Assembly (NCBI GenBank): GCA_016703605.1 | Contig: JADJBU010000022.1 | Span: 434,001 to 498,000 of the forward strand | Source of the DNA: Candidatus Villigracilis adiacens | Lineage (GTDB): Bacteria; Chloroflexota; Anaerolineae; Anaerolineales; Villigracilaceae | DNA: 64,000 bases | Reading direction: 5' to 3' | Shown here: positions 8,855-17,449 of the stretch, piece after piece | How positions within the stretch are numbered: the stretch's first letter is position 1 | How the letters are laid out: each line of letters opens with the position of its first letter | Position numbers and translations under genes: made by a program | Notes under the pieces: generated by a model | What the model saw: only the letters and a program-made list of their open reading frames with translations | Databases searched by the model: none | What the model was told of the DNA's origin: nothing

Positions 8855-9190
8855 TTATAGCCCCGATCTACCTGTTCTGCGTTTCAGCCTGTCCATCATG
8901 ATATCGAATTGCAACTGCCTGTCGCGGATCTGCCTCCTGATCTGCGCCTGTTTGCCCTCGTCTTTCGCCCCTGTCAATTGTTCCTTCAAGGCGGCGATCT
9001 CTTGCAGTATCTCCACCTCCGGAGAGAGGATATCCGCGCTTTTCAGGGCGGAAAGCGCCAGGCGCAGTTCCTCGGGCGTTTCAAAGTAGGCGGTCAGGTC
9101 GAGCGGTTTACCCCTGCCTTTCAGGTTATCGAACTCACCGCGCGCCTGCGCTTCCCTGATGGCTTTCTCGACCGGGTTCTCGACGGGCAT
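8855..9190 (-). CDS. DUF1992 (DnaJ-C28-like conserved domain) protein
   Basis: The product has 111 residues from the ATG at 9188-9190. The N-terminal segment VEKAIREAQARGEFDNLKG followed by GRGKPLDL is the DUF1992 signature, found in short bacterial proteins and in eukaryotic DNAJC28. The remaining helical, charged part (EILQEIAALKEQL) may form a coiled coil. The start is chosen because a GGAG precedes this ATG and it overlaps the upstream stop as TAATG, implying translational coupling. The reading frame continues upstream without conserved sequence. Biochemical function is unknown. Confidence 0.8.
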   Translation of the reverse strand: MPVENPVEKAIREAQARGEFDNLKGRGKPLDLTAYFETPEELRLALSALKSADILSPEVEILQEIAALKEQLTGAKDEGKQAQIRRQIRDRQLQFDIMMDRLKRRTGRSGL

Positions 9191-9570
9191 TAGAACTTTC
9201 TCCGGTAATAAACCCAGACCGCCCAAAAGACCATGAAGACGACGAGAAAAAGCCAGCCGGCAGCCGCACCGCCGTTCCACAGACCAAGCCCAATGCCGAT
9301 GATGGCGGAAGACGACCAGATCACCTTCAAGTTCAGCATGGCGCGGTAGACTTCGGCGCTTGAGTCGCGTCCCAGCCAGGATTCGATTCCGATGCCCATC
9401 AACGCCGCACCCACCACGCGGCTGGCAATCGGGTCAATGGGCGACCAGCCAAGCAGTCCCATTGTCCACTCGGGGAAGAATAGAAGCGGAATCCCAAAGA
9501 GCATGTCTGCGGCAAAATGGACGACGAACCAGGTCCGAAGTCCGGGGGGAAGCGGCGAGTCTTTCCTCAT
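9190..9570 (-). CDS. Small four-helix membrane protein, unknown function
   Basis: The product has 126 residues from the ATG at 9568-9570. Four hydrophobic segments can be seen: WFVVHFAADMLFGIPLLFF, SRVVGAALMGIGI, LKVIWSSSAIIGIGLGLW and AGWLFLVVFMVFWAVWVYY, with a basic YYRRKF tail. No conserved catalytic motif is visible. It is coupled to the downstream DUF1992 gene by a TAATG overlap and diverges from the hydrolase-ligase gene at 9628. I do not recognise a named family. Confidence 0.65.
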   Translation of the reverse strand: MRKDSPLPPGLRTWFVVHFAADMLFGIPLLFFPEWTMGLLGWSPIDPIASRVVGAALMGIGIESWLGRDSSAEVYRAMLNLKVIWSSSAIIGIGLGLWNGGAAAGWLFLVVFMVFWAVWVYYRRKF

Positions 9571-9591
9571 GGTTCGATTGTATTCCAAAAA

Positions 9592-9619
9592 TTGACAATC
9601 CCCGCCTTGTGCTGATAAA
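9592..9619 (+). promoter_or_regulatory. Promoter of the hydrolase-ligase gene, almost leaderless
   Basis: TTGACA at 9592-9597, a 16-base spacer and GATAAA at 9614-9619. The ATG at 9628 is only 8 bases beyond the -10 box and no Shine-Dalgarno sequence fits, so the transcript is predicted to start at or next to the start codon. Confidence 0.6.
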
Positions 9620-9627
9620 CTCGTCGG

Positions 9628-12099
9628 ATGGACATAGACTTCGACCTCTACCGATACGAAGTGCGCATCTCGTCAGACCCGCTTGTGCGGCTTTCGGCAA
9701 TCGATGTATCCCCGGCAAGCCCCAAGCGGACGATTGTGTTCATCCACGGCTTTGGGGGCAAGGCGGAGCAGTGGCAGTACCAGATGCAAAAATTTGCCAT
9801 GGATAACCGCGTGATCGCCCTCGATATGCGCGGACATGGTCTCTCCGACAAACCATCGGGCGGATACGACATGCCGCGCATCCAGCAGGACATCGAGGCG
9901 GCGCTCGACCACCTGAAAGTATCCCCGCCTTTTGTGTTAATGGGGCATTCCTTTGGCGGCGCGATCGTTACCGATTACGCGTTAAATCATCCCGACCATA
10001 TCGAAAAACTGATCATCATCGCCACGGCTGGCGAATTCAAACTTAGCCCGTTGTTCAAACTGGGGCTGGCTTTGCCCTCCGCAGCCTTGAGGTTGATCGG
10101 TCCCTTCACGCGGAAGTGGCTGCACGCCCCGCCTCATGCCCTGCGGGAGTTCTATCACCGCAACATGGCGAAGTGGAACGGGTGGGAAAAGTTTCCAAAA
10201 CTGACCGTGCCCACCCTCGTCATCCGCGGGCATCGCGACATCGTCTTCGACCGCCCGCTCTTCGAGAAGGTGGCAGGCTCCATTCCCGGCGCGGAGGATG
10301 TGGACATCGGCGTCTCGGGTCACATGGTCATGCTCGAGAGGCGCGAGGCGGTGGACCGGGCGATTGCAAACTTCCTCAAGGGCGAGTCGAAGAAATCATG
10401 GCGCGATAAATCCTTCATTGTTCCGGGAACCCGGCGCGACGAATTGAAGACGGAACGCAAGTGGCTTGCCCATTACGAAGAGGGCGTGCCGTATACAATT
10501 GATATTCCGCGCATCCCGGTCCAGCATTTGCTGCGCTCGGCGGTCAGGCGCTACCCAAACAACCCGGCGGTCTTCTTCGAGGGCGCAAAGCTGACCTACC
10601 GCGCTTTGAATCATGAAGTCAACCGTTTTGCAAATGCCCTGCAGGCTCAGGGAGTGGGGAAGGGCGCGCGGGTCGTTTTGCTCATGCCGAACATCCCACA
10701 GATGGTGATCGGCTTTTACGGAACGCTCAAGGCGGGCTGCGCGGCGGTCCTGATTCCCCCGATGACCGAGCCGGAGGAATTGATCCGCCAGGTCAGGGAA
10801 TCGGATGCGAGCGTGCTGGTCACATTGTCCATTTGGGCGGGGCTGGCAAAGCAAATTCAAGAAGGCGCGGGCGTGCCTCACATCGTCCTGACCGACCCGG
10901 GACAGTATCTTTCATTACCAAAATATCTTATTTCACGCTGGCGCAACCGCGGCTTGGATGTCGGCAACTCCCTGCATTGGAACCGCTGGCTCTCGCAACA
11001 GGATATGAAATCGCCGATGGTGGATATCCAGCCGGATGACCTGGCTGCGATCATTTATACAGGCGGGACCACGGCACAGGCAAAGGGTGTGATGCTGTCT
11101 CACCGCAACCTGGTTGCCAATGCCCTGCAAACGCGCCACTGGCTGCCCGATGCAAGGGAGGGACGCGAGCGCTTCCTTTGCGTTGTGCCGTTCTTCCATA
11201 GTTACGGTCTGACCACTGCCCTGAATGTGCCGGTTTCTCTCGGCGCGGCGTTGATCCTAAAACCGCAGTTCAAAATCCTGGATGTGCTGAAATCCATCAA
11301 GAGATACAAGCCCACCATTTTCCCGGGTTCGCCGAGCATGTACGTTGCCATCAGTAACTTCCGCGGCGTTCGCAAATACGGCGTCGGTTCGATCAAAGCC
11401 TGCATCAGCGGATCCGCGCCGCTGCCCGTGGAAGTGCAGGAAGCCTTCGAGAAACTCACGAAGGGAAAACTCGTCGAGGGATACGGCCTTACAGAAGCCT
11501 CGCCCGTCACGCACGCCAACCCAATGGGCAAACACCGCCGCCTCGGCACCATCGGCGTGCCATTGCCCTCCACAGAAGCAGTGATCGTGGATTTGAAGTC
11601 GGGGCGCAGGGAGGTGGAACCGGGCCAGATCGGCGAACTTGCCATCCGCGGTCCGCAGGTGATGATGGGCTACTGGAAGAACGACACCGCCACGAAGGAA
11701 GTCGTCATGGACGACGGCTGGCTGCTCACCGGCGATGTGGCGCAAATGGACGAAGACGGCTTCTGCCGCATCATCGCCCGCAAAGCCGATATGTGGTATC
11801 CCGAAAAGGCTGGCAAAGAACCCGCCTTCCCGCGCGATGTGGAAGAGGTCATTTACGAAATACCGCAGGTCAAAGAAACGGTTGTGGTGGCGGTTGCGGG
11901 GCATCCCTTTGCCTTTGTGATCGCCGCCAGGGAAAAGCCGAGCGCCGAGTCGGTCATTGCATATTGCAAACGCCGCCTTCCGCCCCACCTTGTGCCGCGC
12001 TTCGTCATCTTCATGGACGAGTTCCCGCGCACATTCATCGGCAAGGTGCTTCGCAGGGAACTGGCGAACCGATACGGAAAACAAATAGCGAGCGAATAA
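9628..12099 (+). CDS. Alpha/beta hydrolase fused to AMP-forming acyl-CoA ligase
   Basis: The protein has 823 residues in two enzyme domains. Residues 1 to about 265 form an alpha/beta hydrolase: oxyanion HGFGG at 40-44, nucleophile elbow GHSFGG at 106-111 with Ser108, an acid in IRGHRDIVFD and the His in SGHMVMLE. Residues about 290-823 form an ANL-superfamily adenylate-forming ligase of the long-chain acyl-CoA synthetase type: P-loop YTGGTTAQAKGVMLSH near 477, GYGLTEASP near 618, LLTGDVA, and the catalytic lysine in PRTFIGKVLRREL near 805. The hinge is unusual: the common GGxNxYPxEIEE is replaced by YPEKAGKEPAFPRDVEE. A plausible role is releasing an acyl group from an ester and activating it with CoA; the substrate is unknown. 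A second hydrolase follows 6 bases downstream. Confidence 0.85.
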   Translation: MDIDFDLYRYEVRISSDPLVRLSAIDVSPASPKRTIVFIHGFGGKAEQWQYQMQKFAMDNRVIALDMRGHGLSDKPSGGYDMPRIQQDIEAALDHLKVSPPFVLMGHSFGGAIVTDYALNHPDHIEKLIIIATAGEFKLSPLFKLGLALPSAALRLIGPFTRKWLHAPPHALREFYHRNMAKWNGWEKFPKLTVPTLVIRGHRDIVFDRPLFEKVAGSIPGAEDVDIGVSGHMVMLERREAVDRAIANFLKGESKKSWRDKSFIVPGTRRDELKTERKWLAHYEEGVPYTIDIPRIPVQHLLRSAVRRYPNNPAVFFEGAKLTYRALNHEVNRFANALQAQGVGKGARVVLLMPNIPQMVIGFYGTLKAGCAAVLIPPMTEPEELIRQVRESDASVLVTLSIWAGLAKQIQEGAGVPHIVLTDPGQYLSLPKYLISRWRNRGLDVGNSLHWNRWLSQQDMKSPMVDIQPDDLAAIIYTGGTTAQAKGVMLSHRNLVANALQTRHWLPDAREGRERFLCVVPFFHSYGLTTALNVPVSLGAALILKPQFKILDVLKSIKRYKPTIFPGSPSMYVAISNFRGVRKYGVGSIKACISGSAPLPVEVQEAFEKLTKGKLVEGYGLTEASPVTHANPMGKHRRLGTIGVPLPSTEAVIVDLKSGRREVEPGQIGELAIRGPQVMMGYWKNDTATKEVVMDDGWLLTGDVAQMDEDGFCRIIARKADMWYPEKAGKEPAFPRDVEEVIYEIPQVKETVVVAVAGHPFAFVIAAREKPSAESVIAYCKRRLPPHLVPRFVIFMDEFPRTFIGKVLRRELANRYGKQIASE

Positions 12100-12105
12100 A
12101 GAAGA

Positions 12106-12963
12106 ATGAACGTCATAACGAAGAACAAAATCGAATATCTCAGCGCGATCCTTCCCAACGGCCGCAAAGTGAATTATGCGCGGCAGGGCGAAGGCGAACC
12201 GGTTATCCTGGTTCACGGACTCGCCGCATCGCTTCACGATTGGGACGACCTGCTGCCCGAACTCGAATCGGCGGGCTGCGCCGGATACGCCCTCGACCTG
12301 CTCGGACACGGCGAGAGCGAAAAACCCCTGCACCCCCACGATTACACCATCGAGAACGTCTATGCCGACTTCGCAGCCTGGATCGATACCCTCGGTCTGC
12401 GCCGCCCCATCAACCTGGTCGGGCATTCGCTCGGCGGCGGGCTTTCGATGATGTACGCAACCCGCAACCCCGGGCGCACGCGCGGACTCGTCCTCGTCAA
12501 CCCGTTCTATTCCATCCGCCAATTGCCGCCCGTCCTGCAACGCGTTTTCAAATACAAATTGATCAACACCTCATTGATAGACCGGACTCCCTACCGCCTC
12601 TTCCGGCTTTTCGTGGACATGACCAGTTTCAGCGGCTACATCGGCAACCGCGAGTCGCATACGCTGCCCGAACATATTCGCTATCAAACCGCGCTGGACT
12701 ATAAACGGGCTTCGTCGGGCATTTACAACATCCCGCGCACGCTTCCGCACGTGGACCTGGACCTGTCTCTCGTCCATCAGCCGACTCTGCTTCTGTGGGG
12801 CGGGCGCGACCAAACCCTCGCTCCCGATTCGTTTTCCCACCTGGCAGGCGGATTGCCCAATGTGGTCGGCGTCAAGGAGTTCTCCGTCTGCGGGCATGTA
12901 CCGCATCAATGTCATCCAAACGATCTTAATCCGCTGGTGATGGATTTCTTGCAGCAAGTTTAG
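12106..12963 (+). CDS. Alpha/beta hydrolase
   Basis: The product has 285 residues. It shows the oxyanion segment LVHGLAAS, the nucleophile elbow GHSLGGG near residue 106, a late acid in LLLWGGRDQTLAP and the His in VCGHVPHQ. The order and length are those of small esterase, lipase or dehalogenase-type hydrolases. It starts 6 bases after the hydrolase-ligase stop, so the two are almost certainly one operon, perhaps acting on related ester substrates. No signal peptide is seen. Substrate specificity cannot be assigned. Confidence 0.85.
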   Translation: MNVITKNKIEYLSAILPNGRKVNYARQGEGEPVILVHGLAASLHDWDDLLPELESAGCAGYALDLLGHGESEKPLHPHDYTIENVYADFAAWIDTLGLRRPINLVGHSLGGGLSMMYATRNPGRTRGLVLVNPFYSIRQLPPVLQRVFKYKLINTSLIDRTPYRLFRLFVDMTSFSGYIGNRESHTLPEHIRYQTALDYKRASSGIYNIPRTLPHVDLDLSLVHQPTLLLWGGRDQTLAPDSFSHLAGGLPNVVGVKEFSVCGHVPHQCHPNDLNPLVMDFLQQV

Positions 12964-12976
12964 TGATAGCGCGGTT

Positions 12977-13029
12977 GTACCGCAAACTTCAGTTTGCGCC
13001 CCGGCAGGGCGAGATAAATCTCGCGGTAC
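12977..13029. repeat. Structured palindromic REP-like element
   Basis: Outer arms gtaccgc (12977-12983) and gcggtac (13023-13029) enclose two small hairpins, gcaaacttcagtttgc and gcgagataaatctcgc. It follows the hydrolase pair within the 376-base spacer 12964-13339. A related perfect palindrome, ggcaaacttaagtttgcc, lies at 44396-44413. Apart from this element and the nrdR promoter, the spacer shows nothing recognisable. Confidence 0.65.
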
Positions 13030-13219
13030 TGGGCAAAACCGAACCCAGTTACGCCAACAAATTTTGAGCGCTCCCTACGCCTGACTTGCGCTGAAATGTT
13101 AGCGGTAGAAAAAAATTTCAGGGGTGGAAAAGGCGCGGGGCTGCCGCCCACGGTCATCGGTCAAAGTAAGAAGCGGGAATCGAGTCGATATTTTAAGATT
13201 GCAAAATCAAAATTGCCTC

Positions 13220-13248
13220 TTGTCAACATCACACGCGAATGCTAAAAT
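13220..13248 (+). promoter_or_regulatory. nrdR promoter
   Basis: TTGTCA at 13220-13225, a 17-base spacer and TAAAAT at 13243-13248. The start site is predicted near 13255, immediately before the paired palindrome at 13259-13307. Confidence 0.7.
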
Positions 13249-13258
13249 GCCGTCCACA

Positions 13259-13307
13259 TTAGCCAGATATACGGGGATGCAGCGCTCTAACGCCCATATA
13301 TGGCTAA
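13259..13307. promoter_or_regulatory. Paired inverted ATAT-centred boxes, possible NrdR operator
   Basis: ttagccagatatacgggg (13259-13276) and cgcccatatatggctaa (13291-13307) are imperfect inverted copies of each other, each itself roughly palindromic around ATAT. Their centres are about 30 bases apart, close to the three-turn spacing known for tandem NrdR boxes, whose consensus is also centred on an ATAT core. Placement just after the nrdR start site fits autoregulation. The match to the consensus is partial, and an RNA hairpin is the alternative. Confidence 0.45.
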
Positions 13308-13339
13308 ATCATTTGTTCTAATAATGGAGCTGGTTTCGG

Positions 13340-13789
13340 ATGCGTTGTCCGTATTGCAAACATCATGACTCGAAGGTGCTGGACACCTCTCACGACAGTC
13401 ACGGCGGGATTCGCCGCCGACGTGAGTGCCTGAAATGCCGCCAGCGTTTCAGCAGTTATGAACGCCCGATCCTTGCCACGCCGCTCATCATCAAGCAGGA
13501 TGGCAACCGCGAGGAGTTCGACCGCGAGAAGATGGCGCGCGGCATTCGTATTTCCTGCGCGAAGAGACCCGTCTCGGCGGCGGACATTGAGCGCATGATC
13601 GGACAGGTGGAGGTGAAACTGACGAAACTGGGCAAAGCCGAGGTTTCGTCGCGCGTGGTCGGGGACATGGTCATGGAAACCTTGAAGGAAGTGGACCAGA
13701 TCGCCTACGTTCGCTATGCGATTGTGTACCTGGGGCTGGACGACCTACAGTCCATTCGCACCGAGATCGACCAATTACTCGAAGGTTAA
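13340..13789 (+). CDS. nrdR: Transcriptional repressor NrdR
   Basis: ATP/dATP-responsive repressor of ribonucleotide reductase genes, 149 residues as usual. The N-terminal zinc ribbon is CPYCKHHDSKVLDT then CLKCRQRFSSYE, and the ATP-cone follows (FDREKMARGIRISCAKRPVS to about residue 135). It lies directly upstream of nrdJ, its expected target, with a terminator between them. Paired ATAT-centred palindromes upstream could be its own operator. Identity is secure. Confidence 0.96.
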   Translation: MRCPYCKHHDSKVLDTSHDSHGGIRRRRECLKCRQRFSSYERPILATPLIIKQDGNREEFDREKMARGIRISCAKRPVSAADIERMIGQVEVKLTKLGKAEVSSRVVGDMVMETLKEVDQIAYVRYAIVYLGLDDLQSIRTEIDQLLEG

Positions 13790-13792
13790 TTC

Positions 13793-13832
13793 AGGCAAAG
13801 ACCCTCAAGGGGGGAGTGTCTTTGCCTTTTTC
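13793..13832 (+). terminator. Terminator after nrdR
   Basis: aggcaaagac (13793-13802) and gtctttgcct (13818-13827) form a perfect 10-base stem followed by a T-run. It separates nrdR from nrdJ. Confidence 0.85.
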
Positions 13833-13845
13833 TGTCTGTCAATTA

Positions 13846-13955
13846 CGTCATTCTGAGGGAGCGGAGCGACCGAAGAATCTCTACCCTTGATATGCAAGAC
13901 ATCCAGCGCGAGTAGAGACCCTTCCCATTCACTTCGTTCAGGGTCAGGGTGACAT
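13846..13955. repeat. Dispersed intergenic element GTCATTCTGAGGGAGCGGAG... upstream of nrdJ
   Basis: One end reads gtcattctgagggagcggag and the other gttcagggtcagggtgacat. I know this type of sequence as a recurring intergenic element in many bacterial genomes, including Chloroflexota (from memory, not checked). It occupies most of the nrdR-nrdJ gap. Confidence 0.55.
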
Positions 13956-13981
13956 GGAAAAACTTTACAGGAGACCCCAAT

Positions 13982-16564
13982 ATGGCAACAAAATCTGCTG
14001 ATACGAAGATCGTCAAGAACGGCTTATTACCGACGCCGCCCATGAAGAAGGGGCTGCCGCAGGCGGCACTGACGGATAACGCCCGCCAGGTGTTGATGAA
14101 GCGGTACGTCCGCCGCGGCGACGACGGCAAGCCTGCCGAGAACGTCGAGGAGATGTTCTGGCGTGTGGCGTATCATGTTGCCAGGGTGGAGGAACAATGG
14201 GGCGCGGACGCGCAGGAACGCACGGTCGAGTATTACCATTTATTGTCCAGTAAGAAATTTTTTCCAAACTCGCCGACCTTCACCGGGGCAGGGACTCCGC
14301 TTGGTCAACTGGCGGCGTGTTTTGTGCTCCCGATCACTGATGATATGGGACGCCACAGCGCGGGCATCTTCCAGACCCTGCGCGACGCTGCCCTGATCCA
14401 GCAGACAGGCGGCGGCAACGGATTTTCCTTTTCACGGTTGCGTCCCAAGGGCGCCAGAGTGCAAACTTCGGCAGGACAGGCAACGGGACCGGTCGGATTT
14501 TTGCGCGTCTACGACCATGCTTTCGGTGAGATCGCGCAGGGCGGAACCAGGCGCGGCGCCAATATGGCGGTCTTGCGCGTGGACCATCCGGATGTGGAAG
14601 AATTCATCACCTGCAAGATCAACGAGAACTCCATTACCAATTTCAATATTTCGGTTGGCATCACCGATGCGTTCATGCAGGCGGTGAAGGACGATAAGGA
14701 ATGGGAGTTGCGATTCCCGGACTTGAAGGAGATGAAGCAGAAGGGTTTCAGCGGCACGCTCGAACAGGCGGAGGCGGCCGGGATCACCATCCATACCTAC
14801 AAGAAGGTCAACGCGCGCGAGCTGTTCAATAAGATCGTTAAGTATGCGCACCATAATGGTGAACCCGGTGTGCTGTTTCTTGACGCGGCAAATCGAAGTA
14901 ACCCTGTTCCGCATTTGTATCCATTAGAGGCAACAAATCCTTGCGGAGAGCAATTTTTAGGACCGTACGAGAATTGCTGTTTGGGTTCGGTGAACCTCAA
15001 CGAGCATTGCGGCCCCGACGGAACCGTCGATTGGGAAACCCTGCGCAAATCGGTTGTGACTGCCACGCGCTTCCTCGATGATGTGGTGGAGGCGAATGCG
15101 TACGTTCCTGCTGTGCCGCAGTTGAAGGAAGCGGCTCATCGCGCCCGCCGCATCGGTCTGGGGATCATGGGTCTCGCGGATTTGATGTATCACGCAGGAG
15201 TCCGCTATGGCTCGAAGGAGGGGCAGGAATTTGGGGCGCAGGTGATGGAGTTCGTGCGCTATCACGCGATGGTGACGAGCGTCCAACTTGCCGAAGAGCG
15301 CGGACCGTTCCCCGCCATTCAAGGCTCGATCTACGACATGGATGATATGAAGTGGGAGCCGCCCAAATCGCTGGTGGACTATCAGAATAACTGGGGCAGG
15401 CCTGAGGTCCGGTGGGAGACGGTGGTTTCCGGCATCAAAAAGCATGGCATTCGCAACGCCGCCCAGACCACGGTCGCGCCGACGGGAACCATCGCAACGG
15501 TGGCGGGATGCGAAGGCTACGGCTGTGAACCCGTCTTCGCACTGGCATACATCCGCCACGTCAACGATAACGGCAGGGATCTGAAACTGACTTACGCCAG
15601 CCCGCGCTTCGATGAGGCGTTGAAGAAACTGGGCTTGGGCGAAGAGAAGCGCCAGGAGATCGTCGAGCAGGTGATGAACCAGGGCACCTGCCAGCATATT
15701 GCGGAACTGCCGCAGTCCATCCGCGATACCTTTGTGGTCTCGGGCGATGTGACAGCGGAGGAGCATGTGCGGATGCAGGGCGCGCTGCAAGCCTTTGTGG
15801 ATAATTCACTGTCGAAGACGGTCAACTTCCACGAGGGCGCGACGGAAGGCGATGTGGCGATTGCGTATCAACTGGCGTGGGAACTCGGCTGCAAGGGCAT
15901 CACGGTTTACGTGACGGGTTCGCGCGAGAAGGTAGTGCTGGAAACGAAAGCGACTGCGGATAAAAGGGAAGCGCCTCAGACTGCACCGGTAGTTGCTCCT
16001 GCCGCCCAAGCCGCTCCTTCCATCTGGCATGGGACTAAGAAGCCGCGCCCCAAGGCGTTGACCGGACGCACGCACAGCATTGACACACCCGTTGGCAAAG
16101 CATTCATCACCATCAACGAAAATGGAGGCGACCAGCCCTTTGAGGCGTTCATCAATACTGCCAAGGCGGGTTCAGAAATTGCCGCCGTCTCCGAAGCGAT
16201 CGGACGTTTGATCTCGTACATCTTGCGTATGGCATCGCCCATCGCCCCCGTAGACAGACTGCGTGAAGTCGTCGTTCAACTGATCGGCATCGGCGGCGGA
16301 CGCTCGCTCGGCTTCGGCATCAACCGCGTGCGCTCTCTGCCCGATGGCATTGGACAGGTACTCGAACAATATCTGAACAGCAAGGACGGCGTTGTGGTTG
16401 AGGAAGTCAAATCGAATGGCGGGAACGGCGGCGGAAGCCACGCACCTGCTGAAAGCGCCCCAAAAATGAAGATCGGTGACATCTGCCCCGAGTGCGGTGA
16501 AGCCGCTGTGGTGAACGAAGAAGGCTGCCGCAAGTGCTATGCCTGCGGATATAGTGAGTGTTAG
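13982..16564 (+). CDS. nrdJ: B12-dependent class II ribonucleotide reductase
   Basis: Reduces ribonucleotides to deoxyribonucleotides using adenosylcobalamin, without oxygen or a second subunit. The protein has 860 residues. Motifs seen: KKFFPNSPTFTGAG near residue 90, QQTGGGNGFSFSRLRP, the active-site loop NPCGEQ near 319-324, TTVAPTGTIATVAGCEGYGCEP, and a C-terminal zinc/thiol tail CPECGEAAVVNEEGCRKCYACGYSEC read in part as CPECG and CRKCYACG. The start at 13982 is chosen because AGGAG lies 10 bases upstream; an earlier in-frame codon at 13949 falls in a repeat. The linker around residues 655-695 is Ala/Pro-rich. It pairs with nrdR immediately upstream. Confidence 0.96.
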   Translation: MATKSADTKIVKNGLLPTPPMKKGLPQAALTDNARQVLMKRYVRRGDDGKPAENVEEMFWRVAYHVARVEEQWGADAQERTVEYYHLLSSKKFFPNSPTFTGAGTPLGQLAACFVLPITDDMGRHSAGIFQTLRDAALIQQTGGGNGFSFSRLRPKGARVQTSAGQATGPVGFLRVYDHAFGEIAQGGTRRGANMAVLRVDHPDVEEFITCKINENSITNFNISVGITDAFMQAVKDDKEWELRFPDLKEMKQKGFSGTLEQAEAAGITIHTYKKVNARELFNKIVKYAHHNGEPGVLFLDAANRSNPVPHLYPLEATNPCGEQFLGPYENCCLGSVNLNEHCGPDGTVDWETLRKSVVTATRFLDDVVEANAYVPAVPQLKEAAHRARRIGLGIMGLADLMYHAGVRYGSKEGQEFGAQVMEFVRYHAMVTSVQLAEERGPFPAIQGSIYDMDDMKWEPPKSLVDYQNNWGRPEVRWETVVSGIKKHGIRNAAQTTVAPTGTIATVAGCEGYGCEPVFALAYIRHVNDNGRDLKLTYASPRFDEALKKLGLGEEKRQEIVEQVMNQGTCQHIAELPQSIRDTFVVSGDVTAEEHVRMQGALQAFVDNSLSKTVNFHEGATEGDVAIAYQLAWELGCKGITVYVTGSREKVVLETKATADKREAPQTAPVVAPAAQAAPSIWHGTKKPRPKALTGRTHSIDTPVGKAFITINENGGDQPFEAFINTAKAGSEIAAVSEAIGRLISYILRMASPIAPVDRLREVVVQLIGIGGGRSLGFGINRVRSLPDGIGQVLEQYLNSKDGVVVEEVKSNGGNGGGSHAPAESAPKMKIGDICPECGEAAVVNEEGCRKCYACGYSEC

Positions 16565-16739
16565 GTAGTTAGGTAGTTAGTGAGCGTTCCTTAAGTGACT
16601 TGCCTTCTCTTTTCGTTCACGGATTTGACGGATTGCACGGTGAACGCGGATTTTTTAAAGGTACTTCCGTGGGCATCAGTGAATTCCGTGCCTTCCATGC
16701 ACAGAAAAAGCCTTTAAGAAACAGTCTCTTAGGTAGTTG

Positions 16740-16764
16740 CAGGGGCGGGGTTTTCCCGCCCCTG
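16740..16764. repeat. GGGGCGGG palindrome upstream of the DUF1801 gene
   Basis: caggggcggg and cccgcccctg flank a gtttt loop, a perfect 10-base hairpin 17 bases before the start at 16782. It is related to the element at 677-704. The rest of the spacer after nrdJ (16565-16739) is low-complexity and repeat-derived sequence with no gene. Confidence 0.6.
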
Positions 16765-16781
16765 CGTTGAAGAGGTGACCC

Positions 16782-17150
16782 ATGCAAAGTGATGCCAAAA
16801 CAGTGACCGAGTATCTGCTCGACGTGCCGAAAGAACGCCTGGCCGTCCTCAAGAAATTGCGCGCCTTGTGCCGCAAGCATCTCAAAGGCTTCAAGGAAAC
16901 GATGGAATACGGTATGCCCAATTACCGCAGGGACAATATTGCGGAAGTGGGCTTTGCCAGCCAAAAGAACTTCATCGCCCTGTACATCCTGCGCACAGAC
17001 GTGATGAACGCCCACGCCGACCAATTGCAAAGCGCGGGCATCTCGCATGGCAAGGGCTGCATCCGCTACTCGAAGCCCGAGCGTGTGGACTTTGCCGTGG
17101 TGGAAAGCATGTTGAAGGCGACCGCGCAGTCGAAGGGGCGGGTGTGTTAG
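16782..17150 (+). CDS. DUF1801 (YdhG-like) protein
   Basis: The product has 122 residues. The central segment LKGFKETMEYGMPNY then FASQKNFIALYIL and the late GKGCIRYSKPE are typical of the DUF1801/YdhG fold, sometimes annotated as an iron-chaperone-like domain. GAGGTGA lies just upstream of the ATG. It is monocistronic, with a terminator at 17166-17206. The precise function is unknown. Confidence 0.8.
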   Translation: MQSDAKTVTEYLLDVPKERLAVLKKLRALCRKHLKGFKETMEYGMPNYRRDNIAEVGFASQKNFIALYILRTDVMNAHADQLQSAGISHGKGCIRYSKPERVDFAVVESMLKATAQSKGRVC

Positions 17151-17165
17151 TACATTATCAGTGAA

Positions 17166-17206
17166 ATTCTTGCGTCGCGTGGCGACATTTTTGCGCAAGA
17201 ATTTTT
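17166..17206 (+). terminator. Terminator after the DUF1801 gene
   Basis: attcttgcg (17166-17174) pairs with cgcaagaat (17194-17202) and is followed by ttttt. Confidence 0.75.
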
Positions 17207-17249
17207 CGCTAACCTTGGCGCGCAAAAGCCATGGGCGGCGAAAAACCCC

Positions 17250-17435
17250 GGCTTGCGCCTCGAAATTGGCTATGATACACTACGCTTAAATCCAAACCGA
17301 AAGGAGGAACTTTTTGAATGTCCGTCAATATCTGTGAATTCATTTTAAGTTGCGCGCCTCTTTTTCAGGTTGATCGGGTAAATCCACCTCCCCCGTCCAC
17401 CCGCCGCAGGCGCGCCCACGCTCTGCGGTTTTTTT
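17250..17435 (+). promoter_or_regulatory. Leader of the ABC exporter operon with strong SD, possible leader peptide and terminator
   Basis: Within the 349-base gap 17151-17499, a possible promoter (TTGCGC, 17 bases, TACACT, near 17256-17284) is followed by a very strong AAAGGAGG ten bases before an ATG at 17318. That frame shows no conserved protein, but translation starting here would run into the hairpin at 17404-17428 and its T-run. The layout suggests a leader peptide or attenuator controlling the downstream ABC genes. This is inference from layout only. Confidence 0.4.
17404..17435 (+). terminator. Leader terminator upstream of the ABC operon
   Basis: ccgcag (17404-17409) and ctgcgg (17423-17428) form a short stem followed by seven T. 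It lies 65 bases before the ATPase start, so it would act as an attenuator or isolate an upstream transcript. Confidence 0.65.
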
Positions 17436-17449
17436 ATTCCTCCCAGCAA

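Noticed and set aside
11257..12540. 427-codon open frame opposite the acyl-CoA ligase
   Set aside because: Shadow of a confidently identified gene, with no recognisable motif.
13949..13981. Earlier start for nrdJ
   Set aside because: The extra residues lie in an intergenic repeat; AGGAG supports 13982.
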